Virus record (IMG/VR): IMGVR_UViG_3300037847_002840 | Coordinates: 1 to 22,183 of that record | DNA length: 22,183 nt | Reading direction: 5' to 3' (one strand) | Origin: a virus | Shown: positions 16,200-21,875 of the stretch, piece after piece | Layout of the letters: each line of letters opens with the position of its first letter | Position numbering within the stretch: position 1 is the stretch's first letter | Notes under the pieces: model-generated | What the model was told of the DNA's origin: nothing | Seen by the model: only the letters and a program-made list of their open reading frames with translations | Database searches by the model: none | Position numbers and translations under genes: made by a program

Positions 16200-16204
16200 C
16201 TCTC

Positions 16205-17371
16205 ATGGCCGACAGAAAAATATCCCAGCTGACTGAGCTGACTGCTCCTGTAGCAGGCGATCTGTTCACTGTTGTTGATGTCAGCGAAGCTGCCAACGCC
16301 GACAAGAACAAAAACATCACCTACGGAACAATGTTCCGAGCATTGCCTGATGGCACGGCAGGTGCGCCAGCAATAGGTTTTGCCTCTGATAATGGCACTG
16401 GTGGCATTTATCGCAGTGCTGCAAATGAAATTGCTATTAGCGCTAGCTCTGGTGAGATCGGCAAATTCACCACAGCAGGTTTCCAGCTAGGTGGTGGCAC
16501 TGCTGCAGCACAGCTGCATTTATTCAGTCCTGATACGACCGATCAGGTCATCATTGAAAACACTAATGCTGGCCTAGACACTGCGCCTGATTTGGTGTTG
16601 TATCGGAACAGCGCATCACCTGCCGCAGACGACAATCTTGGGAACATTGAGTTTCGAGGTGAAAGCAGCACCGGCAATACTCATGCTTATGCCCAAATAA
16701 CTGCTGGAATTCAAACAGCAACTGATGGATCAGAGGATGGCATCCTTGACCTGATGTCGTCTAGCTCAGGAACGACCGCATCACGGTTGCGCTTGCGGAA
16801 TTCGTTTGTCGGGATTGGTGAAAACGAGCCTGCTTTCCCTCTGCATGTCACGAACACAGTCACTAGCACTGCTCTAAACATTGAGTGCTCTGCTGACGAT
16901 CCAGCGTCAGGTGCAGATATTACGTTGTTCCATCGTCGCGGGGCTGCAGGTGCTGGTCAGGATGATGACGTGCTCTCCACGTTGTTTTTCCGTGGCAAGA
17001 ACGATAACGCCACACCTGAAGAGATTGATTACGCAGCTGTAGAAGCAAGCATTGTTGATGCCAGCGACACGACTGAAGATGGACGTTTGCGTTTACAGGT
17101 TCAAACTGATGGCACGCTAACAACGCAGCTAGAAATTAATGCCAACACGATTGGTTTCTTTGGCACTACCCCTGCAACGCAGCCTGCTGCGATTGCAAAT
17201 ATGACTACTACAGCAACGACTGGCACACTGCCAACCACTGATGGCGCGATAACGATTGCAGACGCAGCATCACCAACCAACGCAGAGTTGCTTGAATACT
17301 GCGTTGAGCTACAAAGCAAGCTAGAGGCAGCTTTGGCTGCTTTGCGTTCCCTTGGAGTCATTGCCACCTAA
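16205..17371 (+). CDS. Second tail fibre / appendage protein with duplicated module
   Basis: A 388-residue fibre. The N-terminus 'MADRKISQLTELTAPVAGD' followed by 'FTVVDVSEAANADKNKNIT' is a common anchoring segment of phage fibres. Two related units follow, about residues 105-190 and 215-310. 'DLVLYRNSASPAADDNLGNI' pairs with 'DITLFHRRGAAGAGQDDDVL', then 'EFRG' with 'FFRG', then 'AQITAGIQTATDGSEDGILD' with 'AAVEASIVDASDTTEDGRLR'. The end has 'GFFGTTPATQPAAI' and a short coiled coil (AELLEYCVELQSKLEAALAA). It lacks an S74 domain. It probably acts as a trimeric side or tip fibre. The stop overlaps the next start by 1 base. Confidence 0.8.
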   Translation: MADRKISQLTELTAPVAGDLFTVVDVSEAANADKNKNITYGTMFRALPDGTAGAPAIGFASDNGTGGIYRSAANEIAISASSGEIGKFTTAGFQLGGGTAAAQLHLFSPDTTDQVIIENTNAGLDTAPDLVLYRNSASPAADDNLGNIEFRGESSTGNTHAYAQITAGIQTATDGSEDGILDLMSSSSGTTASRLRLRNSFVGIGENEPAFPLHVTNTVTSTALNIECSADDPASGADITLFHRRGAAGAGQDDDVLSTLFFRGKNDNATPEEIDYAAVEASIVDASDTTEDGRLRLQVQTDGTLTTQLEINANTIGFFGTTPATQPAAIANMTTTATTGTLPTTDGAITIADAASPTNAELLEYCVELQSKLEAALAALRSLGVIAT

Positions 17372-17529
17372 TGGGATCGCCTTATCGGTTCATTCTGTGT
17401 GGCTGGTTAGTGATAACCAGTTTTGTAGTTGTCATTATCGGCTCTTCCAACATTTTCTACTCAGCTGGCTACAAGCAAGCCGAATCTGACATTTGTTTCA
17501 AATCCCCATGCAACGACCTGACCCGATGA
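17371..17529 (+). CDS. 52-aa single-span membrane protein
   Basis: A short frame starting at an ATG that shares one base with the previous stop (TAATG). The product begins MGSPYRF, then a hydrophobic span at about residues 8-30 (ILCGWLVITSFVVVIIGSSN), then a polar tail with two cysteines (ICFKSPCNDLTR). It looks like a small inner-membrane protein with a periplasmic or cytoplasmic tail. Holin, spanin or superinfection roles are possible, but nothing in the sequence decides between them. The exact start/stop coupling on both sides (ATGA at its end) supports it as a real gene despite its size. Confidence 0.6.
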   Translation: MGSPYRFILCGWLVITSFVVVIIGSSNIFYSAGYKQAESDICFKSPCNDLTR

Positions 17530-17699
17530 TCGCCTCAATGCCTGGTGCTGAGGACGTACAAGCTATGGCGGCTAGAACGCTGTGGCTTGAAGAGCTGTAC
17601 TTCCTTGATGGCCGCGACCAGATCAGTCACCCTCAATATGGTTTGTTTACTGGGCTGGCCCTTAAATATCAGAACTTGCAGTCAACTGACGGTATCTAA
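17508..17699 (+). CDS. Small acidic protein of unknown function
   Basis: A 63-residue protein whose core is 'TLWLEELYFLDGRDQISHPQ' followed by 'YGLFTGLALKYQ'. I recall short proteins with the same 'WLE-x-LY-x-LDGRD-x-x-x-HP-x-x-x-x-(Y/F)TGL' pattern in marine cyanophages, all without function. The frame can also start at ATG 17526 (57 residues), which would give a clean ATGA overlap with the membrane protein before it. ATG 17508 overlaps it by 22 bases. Upstream in-frame TTG 17493 is unlikely. The stop overlaps the next start by one base, continuing the chain of coupled small genes. Confidence 0.6.
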   Translation: MQRPDPMIASMPGAEDVQAMAARTLWLEELYFLDGRDQISHPQYGLFTGLALKYQNLQSTDGI

Positions 17700-17824
17700 T
17701 GGCCAAGTCAATTAGCGGGCAAAATTTTGTCCCCAGCAAGCCGAAAAAGACACGTCAAGGTAATGGATCACATTCCAAACCGTCCCATGGACGGAAGAAG
17801 TATCGTGGCCAAGGAAAACGCTAA
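17699..17824 (+). CDS. 41-aa highly basic protein (MAKSISG...KKYRGQGKR)
   Basis: The product starts MAKSISGQNFVPSKPKKT, is full of Lys, Arg, Gly and His, and ends with GRKKYRGQGKR. It has no hydrophobic core and should be disordered and bind nucleic acid or membranes electrostatically. I recall the same framing (M-x-KSISG at the start, Y/M-RGQG(K)R at the end, about 40-50 aa) in many marine T4-like cyanophages, so purifying selection on both ends is likely. Function is unknown. It starts on the stop codon of the preceding gene (TAATG) and ends 11 bases before the secreted barrel-like gene. Confidence 0.65.
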   Translation: MAKSISGQNFVPSKPKKTRQGNGSHSKPSHGRKKYRGQGKR

Positions 17825-17835
17825 TTCTCTTCCAA

Positions 17836-18198
17836 ATGATCAAGCGTCTTGTTTTTGGTGCAGCCGCTGGCGCACTTGCCTTGGCTCCCCTCTCTGCCCG
17901 CGCAGATTGGTATGTCAACCCTGAGTTCAACGGTGCCAGCTTGGGCGACGAGTACTTGGGTGGGACGGTAAATTTCGATCTGGGCTATGAAGGCTCTTCA
18001 GGTGCCTACAGCTATTACATCCAGGGCGGACCTGCTTGGGTGATGCCAAATGGCTCTGACAATGAGATTAGGTTCGCTGGCAAGTTTGGCGGTGCTGTCC
18101 AAGCTTCTGAGGACGTCTCTGTTTACGGCGAACTGAGTGCAATGTCTGGCGACAAAGTGTCTGTCGGTTCAAAGGTTGGTTTGAAGTACACCTTCTGA
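17836..18198 (+). CDS. Secreted barrel-like outer-membrane protein
   Basis: A 120-residue protein with a clear Sec signal peptide (MIKRLVFGAAAGALALAPLS, cleavage likely after ARA at residue 23). The mature 97 residues are rich in Gly, Tyr and Ser and alternate polar/non-polar in strands ('FDLGYEGSSGAYSYYIQGG', 'EIRFAGKFGGAVQASEDVS', 'SKVGLKYTF'). The last residue is Phe, the usual recognition end of outer-membrane beta-barrels. The size allows only a short barrel or an oligomer. Secreted beta proteins of this kind occur in marine cyanophages as I recall. Modifying the host surface (for example blocking superinfection) is a speculation. A terminator follows. Confidence 0.7.
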   Translation: MIKRLVFGAAAGALALAPLSARADWYVNPEFNGASLGDEYLGGTVNFDLGYEGSSGAYSYYIQGGPAWVMPNGSDNEIRFAGKFGGAVQASEDVSVYGELSAMSGDKVSVGSKVGLKYTF

Positions 18199-18236
18199 GC
18201 TATAACTCGGAAGTCTCCTCACACAAGACAGCAAGC

Positions 18237-18271
18237 AGCCCCCGTAATCGTGCAGAGCGCGGGGGCTTTTT
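18237..18271 (+). terminator. Rho-independent terminator
   Basis: An 8-bp stem (AGCCCCCG 18237-18244 / CGGGGGCT 18260-18267) encloses a 15-base loop and runs into five T (18267-18271). It closes the run of coupled genes that ends with the secreted barrel-like protein. Confidence 0.85.
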
Positions 18272-18286
18272 GTTTATCTATTTACC

Positions 18287-18481
18287 ATGAGCACCAAACT
18301 CAACGGCAACAGGTTCTCCCCAATGGGTAGCCGGGTTCCAACAGAGCTTTTGCCAACAGCTATCCGTTATGAACATGCACGCGCAGTGCTGTTTGATCAA
18401 TTCGGTCAACACAGCAAAGCTAGAGAGTGCGAGAAATTGAAGCGCTATTACGAGCGCCGTAGCATGGATGAGTGCATTTAA
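18287..18481 (+). CDS. Small basic helical protein of unknown function
   Basis: A 64-residue protein starting 'MSTKLNGNRFSPMGSRVPT' and continuing with two probable helices, 'TAIRYEHARAVLFDQFGQ' and 'HSKARECEKLKRYYERRS'. The helical pair has a TPR-like look (Ala/Leu spacing, 'H-x-KARECEKL'), but one pair is too little to call. It is the first gene after a terminator, so a promoter is expected between about 18200 and 18287, although I cannot point to convincing -35/-10 boxes. The next gene starts 5 bases after its stop. The function is not recognised. Confidence 0.6.
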   Translation: MSTKLNGNRFSPMGSRVPTELLPTAIRYEHARAVLFDQFGQHSKARECEKLKRYYERRSMDECI

Positions 18482-18486
18482 GACTC

Positions 18487-18720
18487 ATGCAAAAGGTCTA
18501 CAACGTGCTTGGCGTGCTGGGCTTTGTGATGTCTGGAACGCTGGTTGGGCTAAGTATTGCTGCCTTTGCTCAAATTCCAGGAATGATCGACGACATGGCC
18601 GCCGACATGATGGACGACATCACCGGCAAAGTGACTGACATGGTGCCGGGTCAAATTGATCAAGCCATGCCAGAGTTGCCAACCAGCACTGGACCGGCTG
18701 TGCCGTTCAAACTTCCATGA
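18487..18720 (+). CDS. 77-aa membrane protein with acidic/Met-rich tail
   Basis: The product has an N-terminal hydrophobic span (about residues 6-30, VLGVLGFVMSGTLVGLSIAA), then an acidic Met/Asp-rich helix ('MIDDMAADMMDDITGKVTDM') and a Pro-rich end (VPFKLP). The start was set at ATG 18487. The upstream in-frame GTG 18472 lies inside the previous gene and adds only MHLRL. The stop overlaps the DUF3310 start as ATGA. I recall similar MQKV-type single-span proteins in marine cyanophages. It could be a signal anchor, so the tail may be periplasmic. Holin-like function is possible but unsupported. Confidence 0.6.
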   Translation: MQKVYNVLGVLGFVMSGTLVGLSIAAFAQIPGMIDDMAADMMDDITGKVTDMVPGQIDQAMPELPTSTGPAVPFKLP

Positions 18721-18941
18721 GCGATCAGGTTAATTCACCAGCGCACTACACCAAAGGTCGCGTCGAGGCGATTGAGGTGATTGAGGATGTGGTCGCTGGT
18801 GCGCCTGATGCCGTGACCGGCTACTTGGTCGGTCAAACAATGAAGTATCTGCTGCGGGCATGGCACAAGGGCAATGCAATGCAAGACCTGCAAAAAGCGG
18901 CTTGGTACTTGAATCGCGCTATCGACAGGTTCAACGCTTAA
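18717..18941 (+). CDS. DUF3310 protein
   Basis: A 74-residue protein matching DUF3310: 'VNSPAHYTKGRVEAIEVIED' at the N-terminus, then 'TGYLVGQTMKYLLRAWHKG' and 'MQDLQKAAWYLNRAIDRF'. The conserved order is N-x-P-x-HY, a Glu-rich helix, G-x-x-x-KY-x-x-R and a final WYL helix. The family is widespread in phages and includes part of the T7 gp1.7 protein, a thymidylate-related nucleotide kinase. Most stand-alone members lack a proven function. A nucleotide-metabolism role would be inference. It starts on the previous stop (ATGA) and ends tail-to-tail with the minus-strand gene, the stops overlapping. Confidence 0.85.
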   Translation: MSDQVNSPAHYTKGRVEAIEVIEDVVAGAPDAVTGYLVGQTMKYLLRAWHKGNAMQDLQKAAWYLNRAIDRFNA

Positions 18942-19282
18942 ATCACCATCTTGGTGCCGGTGATGGGGTCATCATCAAAGAGAACGTTTACCAGTGCATC
19001 TGGGTCATGAGCTTCAGGTCCGAAGCCTTCAGCTTTAATTTTTGCCATATCAAGTTCTGGCACGGGTGCTTCAGGTTTCTGCTCAAACGACGCCAACCAT
19101 TCGCGTAAAGCATCACCAGTGGGTGTGCCTTTGGGCCATTTCACCCACTTGAGAATTGCCTTTGGATCGGTAAATGGCCTAGAAGATTTGCCGCACAGTA
19201 CGGTGTAGACGACAGGCGGGCCTTCTCTGCGCTTGGCACGTTCGATCCAAAGTTGACCCGCCGTAAACCGCTCTGACTTCAT
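18938..19282 (-). CDS. Lone minus-strand protein of unknown function
   Basis: A 114-residue protein beginning MKSERFTAGQLWIERAKRRE and containing 'PPVVYTVLCGKSSRPFTDPK', 'WVKWPKGTPTGDALREWLAS', and an acidic C-terminus (VNVLFDDDPITG). The composition is protein-like (Trp, Pro and charged residues in order), and the opposite frames across this stretch look random. Its ATG (19282-19280) and the plus-strand ATG at 19281 share the palindrome CATG. A longer frame to TTG 19441 would only overprint the plus gene. Its 3' end overlaps the DUF3310 stop by 4 bases. No known domain is recognised. Any promoter would have to lie inside the plus-strand gene. Confidence 0.6.
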   Translation of the reverse strand: MKSERFTAGQLWIERAKRREGPPVVYTVLCGKSSRPFTDPKAILKWVKWPKGTPTGDALREWLASFEQKPEAPVPELDMAKIKAEGFGPEAHDPDALVNVLFDDDPITGTKMVI

Positions 19283-20048
19283 GCCTGAAATTCGTGAGAT
19301 CAGTGTGCAAGCGATTGGCGTCCCTTCGATTTCCGTAGGCAAGCCAATCCCACCTCCTGTTTTACCAGCAGCACCTCCAGTTACGTCAGCAGCATTTCCA
19401 GTTATTGATATGCCTGGCTGTGTGCGTGCCCGTATCGGCAAAGGAACTGGCGTTCAAACGTTTGAAGATGATGAGCGTGGAACGGTAACGCTGTGCGATG
19501 GAACGGTTCCAGTCTTCGAGGCACCTGATTACAGGCCGCGTGACTTTACGTGGGTGCAACCGCCAAAGACAGAAAGTAAAAAGCCAGAGCCAAAAGCCCC
19601 GGCCGTAATCCCCTCTGTTGATGTGCCGAGTCCTGATCTCGACAACTCAAGGTTGCCACCAGATCCACCGTGCCCAGCTTTCGGCGCGAAAGAAATCGGA
19701 TCGTTTAACAAATTAGGGACAGAGGTCTTGGCGGGTTATGAGCTGCAAGACGGCAAGTGCGTAAAGATTTGGGATCCTGTGCCTGTCGCACAGGTCATCA
19801 ATAACTACGTGCCTGATGCTGGGCCGACAGTATCAGTTGCCGTGACTGCCGCGATTGCCACTACAACAGCCATCTTGAGCAAGCCGATTGCATCAGTGCT
19901 GCAAAAGCTCGCCAAGCCGCTTACGAAGAAGGTCGTGAAGAAGCTTCTTTTGAGAAAGGAGAAACCGGTATCTTTACGGGAGCGGGTTTTGGCGCAGAGA
20001 GATCGGAATCGCGCACGAATGGCTTTACGTCGGGCTGTGGGTAAATGA
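19281..20048 (+). CDS. Pro-rich cyanophage protein with membrane span and basic tail
   Basis: A 255-residue protein starting 'MPEIREISVQAIGVPSISVG', then Pro-rich, with 'FPVIDMPGCVRAR', 'TLCDGTVPVFEAPDY', and a Pro/Lys linker at about 95-130. A 'CPAFGAKEIGSFNKLGTEVL' block precedes a hydrophobic span (about 180-206, VSVAVTAAIATTTAILSKPI) and a very basic C-terminus (KKVVKKLLLRKEKP ... RDRNRARMALRRAVGK). I recall this architecture (MPEIREI start, 'IDMPGC', 'LCDG', RNRA-x-RALR end) in marine cyanophages, where it is hypothetical and probably structural. The last 128 bases overlap the minus-strand 260-aa gene tail to tail. Confidence 0.75.
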   Translation: MPEIREISVQAIGVPSISVGKPIPPPVLPAAPPVTSAAFPVIDMPGCVRARIGKGTGVQTFEDDERGTVTLCDGTVPVFEAPDYRPRDFTWVQPPKTESKKPEPKAPAVIPSVDVPSPDLDNSRLPPDPPCPAFGAKEIGSFNKLGTEVLAGYELQDGKCVKIWDPVPVAQVINNYVPDAGPTVSVAVTAAIATTTAILSKPIASVLQKLAKPLTKKVVKKLLLRKEKPVSLRERVLAQRDRNRARMALRRAVGK

Positions 20049-20703
20049 TCTCGTGAGTGTGGCCTTCAACAGGGATCGGCTTGAGCACTACGTCATGACA
20101 GATCGGCTTAAAGGGACTGTCATCTGAAAAGCCATAGCCTTCCCGGATGGCAGTTGCACAAGCCTTTAGGCGACCCATTTCATAATTAAGCCTCTTCTCA
20201 GCGAGAGCTTGCTCATACAAGGCAACTTGTTTACGTGCCGCTTGTTTGCACAACTCAATCGGCTGACGATCCAAAGGGATTGAAAAAGTGGCTGTGATGC
20301 CGAAGTTATGGCTGAAATTTTGGCGATAACCCGTCCTCATCTTTTTGTAGTAGAGGATTTTCCCAGGGTTATCGGGCACTCCATCTGGGCCGTCATTCCC
20401 GTCTTTATCCTTTTTCCCCTTGTTGTCGCTGGTGTCGTAAACGGGTTCGTTGTAATACTCGTTGCCAGGCAGGCCGTATGAGTTTGTGGTTGAGACAAAT
20501 GGGCTGATGTTGAGCGTGGCTGTATCGCACTGAATGCCTGATCCATAAAACTGCCTCATGTACTGTCCAGGGTTGATTTGAACAGCCTGATTAACGACTG
20601 AACCGCTGCTGTTGCTGACAGGTGCAGCAGTTGCGTTCATCTGTGCTGCTGCTGGCGCTCCATACGTCAAACCAAGCAATAGGAAGCTTGCCGCTGCTTT
20701 CAT
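19921..20703 (-). CDS. Secreted protein, last gene of minus-strand operon
   Basis: A 260-residue protein with a Sec signal peptide (hydrophobic 'AASFLLLGLTYGAPAAAQ', cleavage near residue 21). The mature part has 'SGSVVNQAVQINPGQYMRQF', 'YGSGIQCDTATLNISPFVS', a charged Asp/Gly/Lys loop (about 95-115), 'NFGITATFSIPLDRQPIELC' and a helix with 'AARKQVALYEQALAEKRLNY' and 'LKACATAIREGYGF'. Four mature cysteines could form disulphides. The C-terminus is Pro-rich and overprints the plus-strand gene by 128 bases. I recall similar signal-peptide proteins (NQAVQ-x-NPG start, 'IPLD..P.ELCK') in marine cyanophages. Function is unknown. Coupled to the gene before it by ATGA. Confidence 0.72.
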   Translation of the reverse strand: MKAAASFLLLGLTYGAPAAAQMNATAAPVSNSSGSVVNQAVQINPGQYMRQFYGSGIQCDTATLNISPFVSTTNSYGLPGNEYYNEPVYDTSDNKGKKDKDGNDGPDGVPDNPGKILYYKKMRTGYRQNFSHNFGITATFSIPLDRQPIELCKQAARKQVALYEQALAEKRLNYEMGRLKACATAIREGYGFSDDSPFKPICHDVVLKPIPVEGHTHEIIYPQPDVKPFVRDSDLSAPKPAPVKIPVSPFSKEASSRPSS

Positions 20704-21086
20704 TGGCTAAAGGTGCTGGTGGAATCGACGACAGCCTCAATGACTGTTTCGCGACTGATGTTGACCTTTTCGATCAGACCAGGACCATTGAAGGTTTCTG
20801 CAAACTGGAACGGTTGACCAGCTGCAGTTTGTTTCCAGTTACCGCGTGTTTGGAACGTAATGCTGTTTTTGCCTGGAGTAGGACTGACAATGCCGTTCAC
20901 AGGCTGAACGTTCTTGCCAGACACTGTGTACTCAAAGCCAGTGCGATAAGACTCGGAGACAATCGACTCTTTGACCACAGTCTTTGACTCAGTGCGGGAG
21001 GTGACCACACCAGTAGCGAAGTTAGGGACAACTGGGACGGCTACTGCTGGAGCTGGTAACAGCAGCAGAAGAATTAGCCGTTTCAC
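20700..21086 (-). CDS. Secreted protein, third gene of minus-strand operon
   Basis: A 128-residue protein with a strong signal peptide (MKRLILLLLLPAPAVA, cleavage near residue 16). The mature part reads 'VPNFATGVVTSRTESKTVVK', 'FEYTVSGKNVQP', 'SITFQTRGNW', 'AAGQPFQFAETFNGPGLIEK', and ends 'VDSTSTFSQ'. It shares the landmarks Y-[ST]-VSG and G-x-x-F-x-F-x-x-x-F with the product of the next gene upstream (21083-21577), so the two may be paralogues. It contains no cysteine. ATGA overlaps on both sides suggest fixed stoichiometry by coupled translation. I recall cyanophage homologues with the 'NF-T-T-G' and 'PFQF' blocks, listed as hypothetical. Confidence 0.72.
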   Translation of the reverse strand: MKRLILLLLLPAPAVAVPVVPNFATGVVTSRTESKTVVKESIVSESYRTGFEYTVSGKNVQPVNGIVSPTPGKNSITFQTRGNWKQTAAGQPFQFAETFNGPGLIEKVNISRETVIEAVVDSTSTFSQ

Positions 21087-21577
21087 CGTGTAGTTAGCTC
21101 AGTAACGACTTGACCGATTGCACTGGTGTTTGCCCCGCCAGCCGTCACCGTGATTGCGCCTGCAGTAGAGATTGTGCCCGCTAGATCTCCTGCAGTTCCT
21201 GCAGCTGTGCTGGTGATATCAGAAAAGGCGGGCACAGCTCCCACTGTTGGAGCGGAGGTTGGAATTGTGTCGCCTGCCTGGAACGAGTTACTGAAGCTGA
21301 ACGCTGACCCGTTTGTGGCTTGAGTTGCAGTGACAGCAGTCAAAGCATTGACGCCATTAGTGTGAGTGCCCAGGCCGCCAACAGCGCCAGCAGTAGTGCC
21401 GTCAGTGGTGTTGACCCCACTCCCGCTCACGGAATAGCTGTTGCCTTGTCTAATAGCACGAGTTGACGCACCACCGACATCTAGTTGAAGACTGCTGCTA
21501 ATTCGGTGGGTGAGATCAGCCTTGGCAGGCAATGCAGCTGCCAATGTGATGCCCAATACCAAAAGTGTGCGCTTCAT
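21083..21577 (-). CDS. Secreted Gly/Thr/Ala-rich protein, second gene of minus-strand operon
   Basis: A 164-residue protein with signal peptide (MKRTLLVLGITLAAALPAKA, cleavage near residue 20, before DLTHR). The mature protein is low in charge and rich in Gly, Thr, Ser and Ala, with 'ISSSLQLDVGGASTRAIRQG', 'SYSVSGSGVNTTDG', 'NGSAFSFSNSFQAGD', a Thr/Ala-rich repeat-like region (about 105-140) and the end 'GGANTSAIGQVVTELTTR'. It looks like a beta-rich surface or fibre-like protein. Landmarks are shared with the 128-residue protein encoded just downstream. It is linked to neighbours by ATGA on both sides. Function is unknown. Periplasmic or outer-surface location is inferred from the signal peptide. 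Confidence 0.72.
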   Translation of the reverse strand: MKRTLLVLGITLAAALPAKADLTHRISSSLQLDVGGASTRAIRQGNSYSVSGSGVNTTDGTTAGAVGGLGTHTNGVNALTAVTATQATNGSAFSFSNSFQAGDTIPTSAPTVGAVPAFSDITSTAAGTAGDLAGTISTAGAITVTAGGANTSAIGQVVTELTTR

Positions 21578-21852
21578 TTGGTGGTTGAAGTGGTGCTTTT
21601 ACTTTCAAGGTTAACGCTTTCATCTTTTTTCTTCTTGCCTGTTCTGTTCATGGTCAACCCGTAGCTAGCTGCAGTCGAACTAAGCAGTGATGCGCTGAAG
21701 GTCACGTCGATTTGACCTTTGAAATAACCGACGTAATTAGCCGTGATAATCGCCATCGCCCACAGCATGATTGTGATGCGGACAAAGTCACCTAACCATC
21801 CATTGCTGTGGTCTTCCTGTTCCTGGCCTTGTGCTTCCTTGCTTTCTGCCAT
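21574..21852 (-). CDS. Membrane protein, first gene of minus-strand operon
   Basis: A 92-residue protein. An acidic N-terminus (MAESKEAQGQEQEDHSNGW) precedes a membrane span (about residues 23-45, 'FVRITIMLWAMAIITANYVG'), a possible second shorter amphipathic stretch (SASLLSSTAASYGLTM), and a Lys/Ser/Thr-rich end. The arrangement suggests an inner-membrane anchor with a possible hairpin. I recall cyanophage proteins with 'GW-x-GD-x-VR-x-x-IM-x-WAM-x-IIT-x-NY' that match closely. Holin-like size and layout are noted, but there is no endolysin beside it. The gene leads the secreted-protein operon, and its start lies 23 bases from that of the divergent gene at 21876. Confidence 0.7.
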   Translation of the reverse strand: MAESKEAQGQEQEDHSNGWLGDFVRITIMLWAMAIITANYVGYFKGQIDVTFSASLLSSTAASYGLTMNRTGKKKKDESVNLESKSTTSTTK

Positions 21853-21875
21853 GATGGTTTGACGCTAGAGGTCGA

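Noticed and set aside
17727-17924. 65-residue plus-strand frame over the basic mini-protein and the secreted protein
   Set aside because: It overlaps two better supported frames. Its Arg/Cys/Trp composition is typical of an out-of-frame reading.
19283-19441. N-terminal extension of the lone minus-strand gene
   Set aside because: It would start at TTG and add 53 residues that are only the antisense of the well-supported MPEIREI gene.
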